Below, in pieces: positions 1 to 13,553 of a DNA stretch of 64,000 nt (its first letter is position 1; each line of letters opens with the position of its first letter). Under the pieces are notes generated by a model. It saw only the letters and a list, made by a program, of their open reading frames with translations, was not told the origin of the DNA and did no database searches. A program made the translations under genes and the position numbers. The stretch is from Calliopsis andreniformis (Eukaryota; Arthropoda; Insecta; Hymenoptera; Andrenidae): NCBI RefSeq assembly GCF_051401765.1, contig NW_027480438.1, forward strand, positions 3,410,001-3,474,000, given 5' to 3'.

Positions 1-545
1 TCCTCCATCCTCAATGCTCAGTCCTCAATCCTCAATCTTCAATCCTCAATACTCAATCTTCAATCCTCAATCGTCAATCCTCAATCCTCAATCTTCAATC
101 CTCAATACTGAATCTTCAATCCTCAATCCTCAATCCTCAATCCTCAATCCTCAATCCTCATTCTTCTATCCTCAACACCCAATCCTCAACCTTCAATCCT
201 CAGTCTTCAATCTTCAATCCTCAATAGTCAATCTTCAATCCTCAATCCTCAATAATCAATCCTCAATCCACATTCTTCAATCCTCAACACCCAATCCTCA
301 ATCTTCAATCCTCAATCCTCAGTCCTCAATTCTCAATCCTCAATCCTCAATCCTCAGACCTCAAACATCAATACTCAACCCTCAGTCTTCGTCCTCAATC
401 CACAACCCTCAATCCTCGATCCTCAATCTTCAATCATCAATATTCAATCTTCAATCCTCAATCCTCGATCCTCAATACTCAATCCACAATCCTCAATTCT
501 CAATCGTCAATGCTCTATACTCAATCCTCAATCCTCAATACTCAG
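1..545. repeat. 1671-bp-period repeat, copy 1 (left end cut by window)
   Basis: This stretch recurs almost unchanged at 1672-2216, an offset of exactly 1671 bp. Base 1 aligns with 1672, and the ATGCTCAG string at 14 aligns with 1685. I noticed only isolated substitutions, for example A at 30 against G at 1701. Homology continues past 545 at clearly lower identity, where this copy runs into a type A landmark and the other into type C. Confidence 0.85.
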
Positions 546-1671
546 TCCTCAATCCTCAATCTTCAATCCTCAGTACTCAAACCTCAATCCTGAATCCTCA
601 ATCCTGAATCCTCAATCTTCAGCCCTCGGTCCTCTACAATCAGTTGTCAATCCTCAATCCTCAATAGAATATCATCAATTCACAGTTTTCATTACTCAAT
701 ACTCAATCTGCAATCTTCAAATCTCTATCCACAAACATCAATTCTCATCACTCAACCCTCAACACTCAGTCCCCAGTCCTCAATATTCAATCCTGAATCC
801 TCAATCTTCAATCATTAATGTTCAATCTTCAATCTTCAATCCTCAATCCTCAATCCTCAACCCTCAATCCTCAACGTTCAATCCTCAATACCCAATCCTC
901 AGTCTTCCACCCTCAATCCTCAATACTCAATCCTCAATCCTCAATACTCAGTCCTCAATCCTCAGTCCTCAAACCTCAATCCTCAATCCTCAATCCTCAA
1001 TCCCCAATCTTCAATCCTCAATACTCAAACTGCAATCCTCAGTCCTCAGTCCTCACTCCTCAATTCTCATTCTTCAATCCTCAATACCGAATCCTCAATC
1101 TTCAATCCTCAATCCACAATCCTCAATTCTCAATCCACAATCCTCAATCCTCAGACTTCAAACACCAATACTCAACCCTCAGTCCTCGTCCTCAATCCGC
1201 AACCCTCAATCCTCAATCCTTAATCTTCAATCATTAATATTCAATCTTCAATCCTCAATCCTCAATCCTCAATCCTCAACTCTCAATCCTCAATACTCAA
1301 TCTTCAATACTCAATCCTCAATCCTCAATCCTAAATCCTCAATCCTCAATCCTCAATCTTCAATCCTCAATACTCAAACTGCAATCCTCAATTCTCTGTC
1401 CACAAACATCAATTCTCATCACTCAACCCTCAACACTCAGTCTCCAATCGTCAATATTCAATCCTCAATCCTCAATCCTCAATCCACAATCCTCAACGTT
1501 CAATCCTCAATACTCAATCTTCAATGATCATTCCTCAATCCTCAATCCTCAATTCTCAATCCTCAATCGTCAATCTTCAAACCTCAATACTCAATCTTCA
1601 ATCGTCAATCCTCAATGTTCAACAATCAATACCCAATCCTCAGTCTTCAATCCTCAATCCTCAATCCTCAA
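546..1671. repeat. Mosaic heptamer segment between the 1671-bp copies
   Basis: This segment holds landmark L1 and two sub-blocks seen elsewhere. One, around 1000-1235, matches the segment that ends in a GCAACCCTCAATCC string near 4765, 7815 and 10800. The other, around 1420-1640, is a diverged relative of the ATGATCATTCC block at 8350 and 15101. Nothing but satellite is present. Its units are more diverged than those of the recent duplications further right, which suggests an older part of the array. Confidence 0.7.
637..769. repeat. Landmark L1, type A
   Basis: This is the first of 42 copies of a 133-bp divergent block. The definition used here runs from the CAATCAG (or CAATCAA) heptad to the CACTCAG heptad, 19 units in all, and contains TAGAATA, TTCACAG, ATCTCTA and ACATCAA. 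Despite its odd look every unit is 7 bp, so the block is diverged satellite and not an insertion. Type A is recognised by TCATCAA after TAGAATA and by TTTTCAT. L1 has no type B partner downstream. Confidence 0.9.
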
Positions 1672-2216
1672 TCCTCCATCCTCAATGCTCAGTCCTCAGT
1701 CCTCAATCTTCAATCCTCAATACTCAATCTTCAATCCTCAATCGTCAATCCTCAATCCTCAATCTTCAATCCTCAATACTGAATCTTCAATCCTCAATCC
1801 TCAATCCTCAATCCTCAATCCTCAATCCTCATTCATCTATCCTCAACACCCAATCCTCAACCTTCAATCCTCAGTCTTCAATCTTCAATCCTCAATAGTC
1901 AATCTTCAATCCTCAATCCTCAATAATCAATCCTCAATCCACATTCTTCAATCCTCAACACCCAATCCTCAATCTTCAATCCTCAATCCTCAGTCCTCAA
2001 TTCTCAATCCTCAATCCTCAATCCTCAGACCTCAAACATCAATACTCAACCCTCAGTCTTCGTCCTCAATCCACAACCCTCAATCCTCGATCCTCAATCT
2101 TCAATCATCAATATTCAATCTTCAATCCTCAATCCTCGATCCTCAATACTCAATCCACAATCCTCAATTCTCAATCGTCAATGCTCTATACTCAATCCTC
2201 AATCCTCAATACTCAG
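1672..2216. repeat. 1671-bp-period repeat, copy 2
   Basis: Second copy of the stretch at 1-545. Single-base differences noted include G at 1701 and A in CATTCATC near 1834 where copy 1 has CATTCTTC. The period 1671 leaves 5 modulo 7, which the two six-base units inside one period explain. Confidence 0.85.
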
Positions 2217-2307
2217 TCCTCAATCCTCAATCTTCAATCCTCAGTCCTCAAACCTCAATTCTGAATCCTCAATCCTGAGTCCTCAATCTTCAGCCCTCAG
2301 TCCTCAA

Positions 2308-2440
2308 CAATCAGTAGTCAATCCTCAATCCTCAATAGAATATCCTCAATTCACAGGTTTCAATACTCAATACTCAACCTGCAATCTTCAAATCTCTATC
2401 CACAAACATCAATTCTCATCACTCAGCCCTCAACGCTCAG
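2308..2440. repeat. Landmark L2, type C
   Basis: Type C is recognised by TCCTCAA after TAGAATA and by CACAGGTTTC in place of CACAGTTTTC. L2 carries CAATCAG followed by TAGTCAA. It is 252 bp upstream of L3. Confidence 0.88.
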
Positions 2441-2559
2441 TCCCCAATCCTCAATCTTCAATCCCCAATCCTCAATACTCAATCCTCAATCCTCAGTCCT
2501 CAAACCTCAATCCTGAATCCTCAACCCTGAATCCTCAATCTCCAGCCCTCTGTCCTCAA

Positions 2560-2692
2560 CAATCAGTTGTCAATCCTCAATCCTCAATAGCATATCCTCA
2601 ATTCGCAGGTTTCAATGCTCAATACTCAACCTGCAATCTTCAAATCTGTACCCACAAACATCAATTCTCATCACTGAACCCTCAACACTCAG
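2560..2692. repeat. Landmark L3, divergent type C
   Basis: This is the most diverged copy of the set. It has TAGCATA in place of TAGAATA, TTCGCAG in place of TTCACAG, and ATCTGTA in place of ATCTCTA. Length and heptad register are unchanged. It has no close duplicate in the window and may be a relic of an early array. Confidence 0.85.
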
Positions 2693-3237
2693 TCCCCAAT
2701 CCTCAATATTCAATCCTCAATCCCCAATCTTCAATCCTCAATCCTCAATCTCCAATCCTTAATCTTCAATCCTCAATACTCAATCTTCAATCCTCAATCC
2801 TCAATCCTCAATCCTCAATCCTCAATCCTCAATCCCCAATCCTCAATCCTCAATCCTTAATCTTCAATCCTCAATACTCAATCTTCAATCCTCAATCCTC
2901 AATCCTCAATCCTCTATCCTCAATCCTCAATCCTCAATCTTCAATCCTCAATACTCAAACTGCAATCCTCAATCCTCAGTCCTCACTCCTCAATTCTCAT
3001 TCTTCAATCCTCAATACCGGATCCTCAATCTTCAATCCTGAATCCTCAATCCTCAATTCTCAATCCCCAATCCTCAATCCTCAGAACTCAAACATCAATA
3101 CTCAACCCTCAGTCCTCGTCCTCAATCCACAACCCTCAATCCTCAACACCCAATCCTCAATCTTCAATCCTCAGTCCTCAAACCTCAATCCTGAATCCTC
3201 AATCCTGAATCCTCAATCTTGAGCCCTCAGTCCTCTA

Positions 3238-3370
3238 CAATCAGTTGTCAATCCTCAATCCTCAATAGAATATCATCAATTCACAGTTTTCATTACTCAA
3301 TACTCAATCTGCAATCTTCAAATCTCTATCCACAAACATCAATTCTCATCACTCAACCCTCAACACTCAG
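3238..3370. repeat. Landmark L4, type A
   Basis: First member of the first A-B couplet. It is preceded by AATCTTGAGCCC, the string that precedes the A landmark in all 12 couplets. Confidence 0.9.
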
Positions 3371-4180
3371 TCCCCAGTCCTCAATATTCAATCCTGAATC
3401 CTCAATCCTCAATCCACAATCCTCAACGTTCAAACCTCAATACTCAATCTTCAATGCTCATTCCTCAATCCTCAATCCTCAATTCTCAATCCTCAATCGT
3501 CAGTCGTCAATCTTCAATACTCAACCTTCAATCCTCAATCCTCAATCCTCGGTCCTCAATCCTCAATCGTCAATCTCCAATCCTGAATACTCAATCTTCA
3601 ATACTCAATCCTCAATCCTCAATCCTCAATCCTCACTCCTCATTCTTCAATCCTCAATACCCAATCCTCAATCTTCAATCCTCAATCCTCAATCCTCAAT
3701 TCTCAATCCTCAATCCTCAGTCCTCAGTCCTCAAACCTCAATCCTCAACCCACAGCCCTCATCCTCAATCCTAAATCCTCAGTCCTCAATCCTCAATCTT
3801 CAACCCTCAATACTCAATCTTCAATCCTCAATCCTCAGTCCACAATCTGCAATCCTCAATGCACAATCCTCAATCCTCAATCCTCAGTCCTCAATCCTCA
3901 ATCCTCAATCCTCAGACCTCAATCCTCAACCGTCAGTCCTCGTCCTCAAACCTCAAACCCCAATCCTCAATCCTCAATCTTCAATCATCAATACTCTATC
4001 TTCAATCCTCAATCCGCAATCCTCAATCCTCAATCCTCAATCCTCAATCCTCAATATTCAACGCACAACCATCAGCCATCAATCCTCAATCCTCAATCCT
4101 CAATCCTCAATCCTCAGTCCTCAAACGTCAATCCTGAATCCTCAAACCTGAATCCTCAATCTTCACCCATAAGTCCTCAA

Positions 4181-4313
4181 CAATCAATTGTCAATCCTCA
4201 ATCCTCAATAGAATATCCTGAATTCACAGTTTTCAATACTCAATCCCCATTCTTCAATCTTCAAATCTCAATCCACAAACATCAATCCTCATCACGCAAC
4301 CCTCAACACTCAG
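4181..4313. repeat. Landmark L5, type B (early form)
   Basis: Type B is recognised by CCTGAATTCAC (an EcoRI-type GAATTC), TCCCCAT and CACGCAA. L5 has TTTTCAA together with TCTTCAAATC, a combination not seen in the other 11 B copies, which are either TTTTCAA with TTTTCAAATC or TTTTCGA with TCTTCAAATC. It may therefore be near the ancestor of both. Confidence 0.9.
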
Positions 4314-6669
4314 TCCTCAATCTTCAATCCACAATTCTCAATCCTCAATCTTCAATCCTCAGTACTCAATCTTCAATCCTCAATCCTCAATTCTCAATCC
4401 TCAATGCTCAATACTCAATCGTCAATCCTCAGTCCTCAATCCCCAATCCTCAATCTTCAATACTCAATCCTCAATCCTCAATCCTCAGTCCTCAATCTTC
4501 AATCCTCAATACTCAACCTTCAATCATCAATCCTCAATACTCAATCCTCAATCCTCAATCCTCAATCCTCAATCTTCAATCCTCAATACTCAAACTGCAA
4601 TCCTCAGTCCTCAGTCCTCACTCCTCAATTCTCATTCTTCAATCCTCAATACCGAATCCTCAATCTTCAATCCTCAATCCACAATCCTCAATTCTCAATC
4701 CACAATTCTCAATCCTCAGACTTCAAACACCAATACTCAACCCTCAGTCCTCGTCCTCAATCCGCAACCCTCAATCCTCAATCCTCAATCGTCAATCATT
4801 AATATTCAATCTTCAATTCTCAATCCTCAATCCTCAATCCTCAACTATCAACCCTCAATGTTCAATCCTCAATACCCAATCCTCAGTCTTCAATCCTCAA
4901 TCCCCAATCCTCAATCCTCAATCCTCAATTCTCAGTCCTCAATCCTCAATCTTCAATCCTCAATACTCAATCTTCAATCCTCAATCCTCAATCCTCAATC
5001 TTCAATCCTCAATACTGAATCTTCTATCCTCAATCTCCAATCCTCAATGTTCAATCCGCAATACCCAATCCTCAACCCTCAACACTCAGTCCCCAATCCT
5101 CAATATTCAATCCTCAATCCTCAGTCCTCAATCCACAATCCTCAACGTTCAATGCTCAATACTCTATCTTCAATGCTCATTCCTCAATCCTCAATCCTCA
5201 ATTCTCAATCCTCAATCGTCAACCTTCAATCCTCAATACTCAATCTTCAACCCTCAATCCTCAATGTTCAATCCTCAATACCCAATCTTCAGTCTTCAAT
5301 CCTCAATCCTCAATCCTCAATCCTCAATCCTCAATACTCAGTCCTCAATTCTCAGGCTTCAATCCTGAATACTCAATCTTCAATCCTCAATCCTCAATCC
5401 TCAATCCTCAATCTTCAATCCTCAATACTGAATCTTCAATGCTCAATCCTCAATCCTCAATCCTCAATCCTCAATCCTCAATCACCTATCCTCAACACCC
5501 AATCCTCAACCTTCAGTCCTCTATGTTCAATCCGCAATACCCAATCCTCAATCTTCAACCCTCAACCCTCAATCCTCAATCCCCAATCATCAATCATCAA
5601 TCCTCAATCCTCAATATTCAATCCTCAATACTCAATCTGCAATCCTCAGTCCTCAGTCCTCACTCCTCGATCCTCATTCTTCCATCCTCAATACCGAATC
5701 CTCAATCTTCAATCCTCAATCCTCAGTCCTCAATTCTCAATCCTCAATCCTCAATCCTCAGACTTCAAACACCAATACTGAACCCTCAGTCCTCGTCCTC
5801 AATCCACAACCCTCAATCCTCGATCCTCAATCTTCAATCATTAATATTGAATCTTCAATCTTCAATCCTCAATCCTCAATCCTCAACCCTCAATCCTCAA
5901 CGTTCAATCCTCAATACCCAATCCTCAGTCTTCCATCCTCAATCCTCAATACTCAATCCTCAATCCTTAATACTCCGTCCTCAATCCTCAATCTTCAATC
6001 CTCTATACTCAATCTTCAATCCTCAATCCTCAATCCTTAATCCTCAATCTTCAATCCTCAATACTGAATCTTCAATCCTCAATCCTCAATCCTCAATCCT
6101 CAATCCTCATTCTTCAATCCTCAACACCCAATCCTCAATCTTCAATCCTCAATGTTCAATCCGCAATACCCAATCCTCAATCTTCAATCCTCAACCCTCA
6201 ATCCTCAATCCTCAATCCGCAATCCTCAATCTTCAATCCTCAATACTCAATCTTCAATCCTCAATCCTCAATCCTCAATCCTCACTCCACATTCCTCAAT
6301 CCTCAACACCCAATCCTCAATCTTCAATCCTCAATCCTCAGTCCTCAATTCTCAATCCTCAATCCTCAATCCTCAATCCTCAGACCTCAAACATCAATAC
6401 TCAACCCTCAGTCCTCGTCCTCAATCCACAACCATCAATCCTCAACACCCAATCCTCAATCTTCAATCCTCAATCCTCAGTCCTCAATTCTCGATCCTCA
6501 ATACTCAATCCACAGTCCTCAATGTTCAATCCTCAATACCCAAACCTCAATCTTCAATCCTCAATCCTCAATCCTCAATCATCAATCCTCAATCCTCAAT
6601 CCTCAGTCCTCAAACCTCAATCCTGAATCCTCAAACCTGAATCCTCTGTCTTCAGACCTCAGTCCTCAA

Positions 6670-6802
6670 CAATCAGTTGTCAGTCCTCAATCCTCAATAG
6701 AATATCCTCAATTCACAGGTTTCAATACTCAATACTCAACCTGAAATCTTCAAATCTCTATCCACAATCATCAATTCTCATCACTCAACCCTCAACACTC
6801 AG
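6670..6802. repeat. Landmark L6, type C
   Basis: Type C with CCTGAAATC, and CACAATCATC in place of CACAAACATC. These two changes are shared with L10, L22, L24 and L34. Confidence 0.9.
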
Positions 6803-8136
6803 TCCCCAATCCTCAATCTTCAATCCTCTATCCTCAATCCTCAACCCTCAATCGCCAATCTCCAATCCTGAATACTCAATCTTCAATCCTCAATCCTCAA
6901 TCCCCAATCCTCAATCCTCAATCCTCATTCTTCAATCCTCAAAACCCAATCCTCAATCTTCAATCCTCAATCCTCAATCCTCAATTCTCGACCCTCAATT
7001 CTCAGTCCTCAGACCTCAAACCTCAATCCTCAAACCTCAGCCGTCATCCTCAATCCTAAATCCTCAATCCTCAATCCTCAATCTTCAACCCTCAATACTC
7101 AATCTTCAATCCTCAATCCTCAGTCCACAATCTGCAATCCTCAATGCACAATCCTCAATCCTCAATCCTCAGTCCTCAATCCTCAATCCTCAATCCTCAA
7201 ACCTCAATCCTCAACCGTCAATCCTCGTCCTCAAACCTCAACCCCCAATCCTCAATCCTCAATCTTCAATCATCAATTCTCTATCTTCAATCGTCAATCC
7301 GCAATCCTCAATCCTCAATCCTCAGTCCTTAACCCTCAATCTTCAATCCTCAATAATTAATCTCCAATCCTAGATCCTCAATCCCCAATCTTCAATCCTT
7401 AATCCTGTATCACCAATCCTCAATCCCGAGTCCTCAATCTTCAATCCACAATGCTCAATCCTCAATCCTCAATCCTCAGTCCTCAATCCCCAATCCTCAA
7501 TCTTCAATCCTCAATCCTCAATCCTCAATCCTCAATCCTCAATCTTCAATCCTCAATACTCAATCTTCAATACACAATCCTCAATCCTCAATCCTCAATC
7601 CTCAATCCTCAATCCTCAATCTTCAATCCTCAATACTCAAACTGCAATCCTCAATCCTCAGTCTTCACTCCTCAATTCTCATTCTTCAATCCTCAATACC
7701 GGATCCTCAATCTTCAATCCTCAATCCACAATCCTCAATTCTCAATCCACAATCCTCAATCCTCAGACTTCAAACACCAATACTCAACCCTGAGTCCTCG
7801 TCCTCAATCCGCAACCCTCAATCCTCAATCCTCAATCTTCAATCATCAATATTCAATCTTCAATCCTCAATCCTCAATCCTCAATCCTCAATACTCAATC
7901 CACAATCCTCAATTCTCAATCGTCAATGCTCAATACTCAATCGTCAATCCTCAATCCCCAATCCTCAATCTTCAATCCTCAATCCTCAATCCCCAATCCT
8001 CAATCCTCAATCTTCAATCCTCAATACTCAATCTTCAATCCTCAGTCCTCAATCCTCAATCCTCAATCCTCAGTCCTCAAACCTCAATCCTGAATTCTCA
8101 ACCCTGAATCCTCAATCTTCGGCCCTCAGTCCTCAA

Positions 8137-8269
8137 CAATCAGCTGTCAATTCTCAATCCTCAATAGAATATCATCAATTCACAGTTTTCATTACTCAAT
8201 ACTCAATCTGCAATCTTCAAATCTCTATCCACAAACATCAATTCTCATCACTCAACCCTCAACACTCAG
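8137..8269. repeat. Landmark L7, type A at an A' position
   Basis: It sits 1146 bp upstream of L8, the position held by type A' in most later modules, but still reads TCATCAA. It has its own CAGCTGTCAATTCTC variant. It plausibly shows the state before the A' change. Confidence 0.88.
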
Positions 8270-9282
8270 TCCCCAATCGTCAATATTCAATCCTCAGTCC
8301 TCAATCCTCAATCCACAATCCTCAACGTTCAATCCTCAATACTCAATCTTCAATGATCATTCCTCAATCCTCAATCCTCAATTCTCAATCCTCGATCGTC
8401 AATCTTCAATCCTCAATCCTCAATCCTCAATCCTCAATCCTCAATCCTCAATCTTCAATCCTCAATACTCAAACTGCAATCCTCAATCCTCAGTCTTCAC
8501 TCCTCAATTCTCATTCTTCAATCCTCAATACCGGATCCTCAATCTTCAATCCTCAATCCACAATCCTCAATTCTCAATCCACAATCGTCAATCCTCAGAC
8601 TTCAAACACCAATACTCAACCCTGAGTCCTCGTCCTCAATCCGCAACCCTCAATCCTCAATCCTCAATCTTCAATCATCAATATTCAATCTTCAATCCTC
8701 AATCCTCAATCCTCAATCCTCAATACTCAATCCACAATCCTCAATTCTCAATCGTCAATGCTCAATACTCAATCGTCAATCCTCAAACCACAATCCTCAA
8801 TCTTCAATCCTCAATCCTCTATCCCCAATCCTCAATCCTCAATCTTCAATACTCAATACTCAATCTTCAATCCTCAGTCCTCAATACTCAATCCTCAATC
8901 CTCAATCCTCAATCCTCAATCTTCAATCCTCAATACTCAAACTGCAATCCTCAATCCTCAGTCCTCACTCCTCAATCCTCATTCTTCAATCCTCAATACC
9001 GAATCCTCAATCTTCAATCGTCAATCCTCAATCTTCAATTCTGAATCCTCAATCCTCAATCCTCAGACTTCAAACACAAATACTCAACCCTCAGTCCTCG
9101 TCCTCAATCCACAACCCTCAATCCTCAATCCTCAATCTTCAATCATTAATGTTCAATCTTCAATCTTCAATCCTCAATCCTCAATACTCAGTCCTCAATC
9201 CTCAATCTTCAATCCTCAGTCCTCAAACCTCAATCCTGAATCCTCAATCCTGAATCCTCAATCTTGAGCCCTCAGTCCTCTA

Positions 9283-9415
9283 CAATCAGTTGTCAATCCT
9301 CAATCCTCAATAGAATATCATCAATTCACAGTTTTCATTACTCAATACTCAATCTGCAATCTTCAAATCTCTATCCACAAACATCAATTCTCATCACTCA
9401 ACCCTCAACACTCAG
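9283..9415. repeat. Landmark L8, type A
   Basis: A member of a couplet with L9, 936 bp downstream. It is followed by GTCCCCAGTCC. Confidence 0.9.
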
Positions 9416-10218
9416 TCCCCAGTCCTCAATATTCAATCCTGAATCCTCAATCCTCAATCCACAATCCTCAACGTTCAATCCTCAATACTCAATCTTCAAT
9501 GCTCATTCCTCAATCCTCAATCCTCAATTCTCAATCCTCAATCGTCAATCGTCAATCTTCAATACTCAACCTTCAATCCTCAATCCTCAATCCTCGGTCC
9601 TCAATCCTCAATCGTCAATCTCCAATCCTGAATACTCAATCTTCAATACTCAATCCTCAATCCTCAATCCTCAATCCTCACTCCTCATTCTTCAGTCCTC
9701 AATACCCAATCCTCAATCTTCAATCCTCAATCCTCAATCCTCAATTCTCAATCCTCAATCCTCAGTCCTCAGTCCTCAAACCTCAATCCTCAACCCACAG
9801 CCCTCATCCTCAATCCTAAATCCTCAATCCTCAATCCTCAATCTTCAACCCTCAATACTCAATCTTCAATCCTCAATCCTCAGTCCACAATCTGCAATCC
9901 TCAATGCACAATCGTCAATCCTCAATCCTCAGTCCTCAATCCTCAATCCTCAATCCTCAGACCTCAATCCTCAACCGTCAGTCCTCGTCCTCAAACCTCA
10001 AACCCCAATCCTCAATCCTCAATCTTCAATCATCAATACTCTATCTTCAATCCTCAATCCGCAATCCTCAATCCTCAATCCTCAATCCTCAATATTCAAC
10101 GCACAACCCTCAGCCATCAATCCTCAATCCTCAATCCTCAATCCTCAATCCTCAGTCCTCAAACGTCAATCCTGAATCCTCAAACCTGAATCCTCAATCT
10201 TCACCCATAAGTCCTCAA

Positions 10219-10351
10219 CAATCAATTGTCAATCCTCAATCCTCAATAGAATATCCTGAATTCACAGTTTTCAATACTCAATCCCCATTCTTCAATTTTC
10301 AAATCTCAATCCACAAACATCAATCCTCATCACGCAACCCTCAACACTCAG
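10219..10351. repeat. Landmark L9, type B1
   Basis: Subtype B1: TTTTCAA followed by the TTTTCAAATC variant. The GAATTC site falls at 10258-10263. Confidence 0.9.
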
Positions 10352-13300
10352 TCCTCAATCTTCATTACACAATTCTCAATCCTCAATCTTCAATCCTCAG
10401 TACTCAATCTTCAATCCTCAATCCTCAATTCTCAATCCTCAATGCTCAATACTCAATCGTCAATCCTCAGTCCTCAATCCCCAATCCTCAATCTTCAATA
10501 CTCAATCCTCAATCCTCAATCCTCAATCCTCAATCTTCAATCCTCAATACTCAACCTTCAATCATCAATCCTCAATACTCAATCCTCAATCCTCAATCCT
10601 CAATCCTCAATCTTCAATCCTCAATACTCAAACTGCAATCCTCAGCCCTCAGTCCTCACTCCTCAATTCTCATTCTTCAATCCTCAATACCGAATCCTCA
10701 ATCTTCAATCCTCAATCCACAATCCTCAATTCTCAATCCACAATTCTCAATCCTCAGACTTCAAACACCAATACTCAACCCTCAGTCCTCGTCCTCAATC
10801 CGCAACCCTCAATCCTCAATCCTCAATCGTCAATCATTAATATTCAATCTTCAATTCTCAATCCTCAATCCTCAATCCTCAGCTCTCAACCCTCAATGTT
10901 CAATCCTCAATACCCAATCCTCAGTCTTCAATCCTCAATCCCCAATCCTCAATCCTCAATCCTCAATTCTCAGTCCTCAATCCTCAATCTTCAATCCTCA
11001 ATACTCAATCTTCAATCCTCAATCCTCAATCCTCAATCTTCAATCCTCAATACTGAATCTTCTATCCTCAATCTCCAATCCTCAATGTTCAATCCGCAAT
11101 ACCCAATCCTCAACCCTCAACACTCAGTCCCCAATCCTCAATATTCAATCCTCAATCCTCAGTCCTCAATCCACAATCCTCAACGTTCAATGCTCAATAC
11201 TCAATCTTCAATGCTCATTCCTCAATCCTCAATCCTCAATTCTCAATCCTCAATCGTCAACCTTCAATCCTCAATACTCAATCTTCAACCCTCAATCCTC
11301 AATGTTCAATCCTCAATACCCAATCTTCAGTCTTCAATCCTCAATCCTCAATCCTCAATCCTCAATCCTCAATACTCAGTCCTCAATTCTCAGGCTTCAA
11401 TCCTCAATACTCAATCTTCAATCCTCAATCCTCAATCCTCAATCCTCAATCTTCAATCCTCAATACTGAATCTTCAATGCTCAATCCTCAATCCTTAATC
11501 CTCAATCCTCAATCCTCAAACACCTATCCTCAACACCCAATCCTCAACCTTCAATCCTCTATGTTCTATCCGCAATACCCAATCCTCAATCTTCAACCCT
11601 CAACCCTCAATCCTCAATCCCCAATCCTCAATCATCAATCCTCAATCCTCAATATTCAATCCTCAATACTCAACCTGCAATCCTCAGTCCTCAGTCCTCA
11701 CTCCTCAATCCTCATTCTTCAATCCTCAATACCGAATCCTCAATCTTCAATCCTCAATCTTCAATCCTCAATCCTCAATCCTCAATTCTCGACCCTCAAT
11801 TCTCAGTCCTCAGACCTCAAACCTCAATCCTCAAACCTCAGCCCTCATCCTCAATCCTCAATCCTCAATCCTCAATCCTCAATCCTCAATCGTCAATCCT
11901 CATTCCTCAATCCTCAATCTTCAATGCTCAATCTTCAATCCTCAATCCTCAATTCTCAATCCTCAATCCTCAATCCTCAATCCTCAATACTCAATCTTCA
12001 ACCCTCAATCCTCAATGTTCAATCCTCAATACCCAATCTTCAGTCTTCAATCCTCAATCCTCAATCCTCAATCCTCAATCCTCAATACTCAGTCCTCAAT
12101 TCTCAGGCTTCAATCCTGAATACTCAATCTTCAATCCTCAATCCTCAATCCTCAATCCTCAATCTTCAATCCTCAATACTGAATCTTCAATGCTCAATCC
12201 TCAATCCTCAATCCTCAATCCTCAATCCTCAATCACCTATCCTCAACACCCAATCCTCAACCTTCAGTCCTCTATGTTCAATCCGCAATACCCAATCCTC
12301 AATCTTCAACCCTCAACCCTCAATCCTCAATCCCCAATCATCAATCATCAATCCTCAATCCTCAATATTCAATCCTCAATACTCAATCTGCAATCCTCAG
12401 TCCTCAGTCCTCACTCCTCGATCCTCATTCTTCAATCCTCAATACCGAATCCTCAATCTTCAATCCTCAATCCTCAGTCCTCAATTCTCAATCCTCAATC
12501 CTCAATCCTCAGACTTCAAACACCAATACTGAACCCTCAGTCCTCGTCCTCAATCCACAACCCTCAATCCTCGATCCTCAATCTTCAATCATTAATATTG
12601 AATCTTCAATCTTCAATCCTCAATCCTCAATCCTCAACCCTCAATCCTCAACGTTCAATCCTCAATACCCAATCCTCAGTCTTCCATCCTCAATCCTCAA
12701 TACTCAATCCTCAATCCTTAATACTCCGTCCTCAATCCTCAATCTTCAATCCTCTATACTCAATCTTCAATCCTCAATCCTCAATCCTTAATCCTCAATC
12801 TTCAATCCTCAATACTGAATCTTCAATCCTCAATCCTCAATCCTCAATCCTCAATCCTCATTCTTCAATCCTCAACACCCAATCCTCAATCTTCAATCCT
12901 CAATGTTCAATCCGCAATACCCAATCCTCAATCTTCAATCCTCAACCCTCAATCCTCAATCCTCAATCCGCAATCCTCAATCTTCAATCCTCAATACTCA
13001 ATCTTCAATCCTCAATCCTCAATCCTCAATCCTCACTCCACATTCCTCAATCCTCAACACCCAATCCTCAATCTTCAATCCTCAATCCTCAGTCCTCAAT
13101 TCTCAATCCTCAATCCTCAATCCTCAATCCTCAGACCTCAAACATCAATACTCAACCCTCAGTCCTCGTCCTCAATCCACAACCATCAATCCTCAACACC
13201 CAATCCTCAATCTTCAATCCTCAATCCTCAGTCCTCAATTCTCGATCCTCAATACTCAATCCACAGTCCTCAATGTTCAATCCTCAATACCCAAACCTCA

Positions 13301-13420
13301 ATCTTCAATCCTCAATCCTCAATCCTCAATCATCAATCCTCAATCCTCAATCCTCAGTCCTCAAACCTCAATCCTGAATCCTCAAACCTGAATCCTCTGT
13401 CTTCAGACCTCAGTCCTCAA

Positions 13421-13553
13421 CAATCAGTTGTCAGTCCTCAATCCTCAATAGAATATCCTCAATTCACAGGTTTCAATACTCAATACTCAACCTGAAATCT
13501 TCAAATCTCTATCCACAATCATCAATTCTCATCACTCAACCCTCAACACTCAG
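13421..13553. repeat. Landmark L10, type C
   Basis: The 6751-bp partner of L6, with no difference noticed. Confidence 0.9.

Larger units (their letters stand above)
2217..3154. repeat. Old mosaic segment with two type C landmarks
   Basis: Landmarks L2 and L3 lie only 252 bp apart here, the closest spacing in the window. The remainder is ordinary heptamer sequence, including a run near 2745-2945 in which a string with a CCTTAATC heptad appears twice about 95 bp apart. A BamHI-type GGATCC occurs near 3019 within the heptads TACCGGA TCCTCAA, a variant shared by nine later blocks. Confidence 0.7.
3155..5450. repeat. A-B module, ancestral copy related to 9200-11488
   Basis: This segment matches 9200-11488 at an offset of 6045 bp up to about 4018 and 6038 bp after about 4052. 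The 7-bp change comes from one additional consensus heptad in the run near 4018-4052 (five in a row here, four in the other copy). It contains L4 and L5, 943 bp apart instead of the usual 936 for the same reason. The right end overlaps the start of the 6751-bp duplication. Confidence 0.82.
9200..11488. repeat. A-B module, second copy of 3155-5450
   Basis: Counterpart of 3155-5450 that lies inside copy 1 of the 6751-bp duplication, so the module was copied before the 6751-bp event. It carries L8 and L9 at the standard 936-bp spacing. The right edge is set where CAATCCTTAATCC near 11490 departs from CAATCCTCAATCC near 5452. Confidence 0.82.
5231..11981. repeat. 6751-bp tandem duplication, copy 1
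   Basis: The 6751 bp from here recur directly adjacent at 11982-18732. Anchors checked at offset 6751: CCCTCAATCC at 5251 and 12002, and all four landmarks (L6-L9 against L10-L13). Differences seen by eye are few: C near 5690 (CTTCCATCC) against A in copy 2, A in AAACCACAATCC near 8789 against C, and G near 9050 (TTCTGAATCC) against C. Eleven six-base units lie inside, matching the period's remainder of 3 modulo 7. The new junction at 11981/11982 occurs only once in the window, as expected for a simple tandem duplication. Confidence 0.93.

Noticed and set aside
664..690. TATA-like or enhancer-like motifs in the landmark (AATAGAATATC)
   Set aside because: AT-rich words of this kind are expected from variant heptads, and no transcription unit lies nearby.
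637..769. Landmark blocks as inserted foreign sequence, such as short transposon remnants
   Set aside because: Every landmark splits cleanly into 19 heptads in register with its flanks, with no target-site duplication or terminal repeat. It is diverged satellite.
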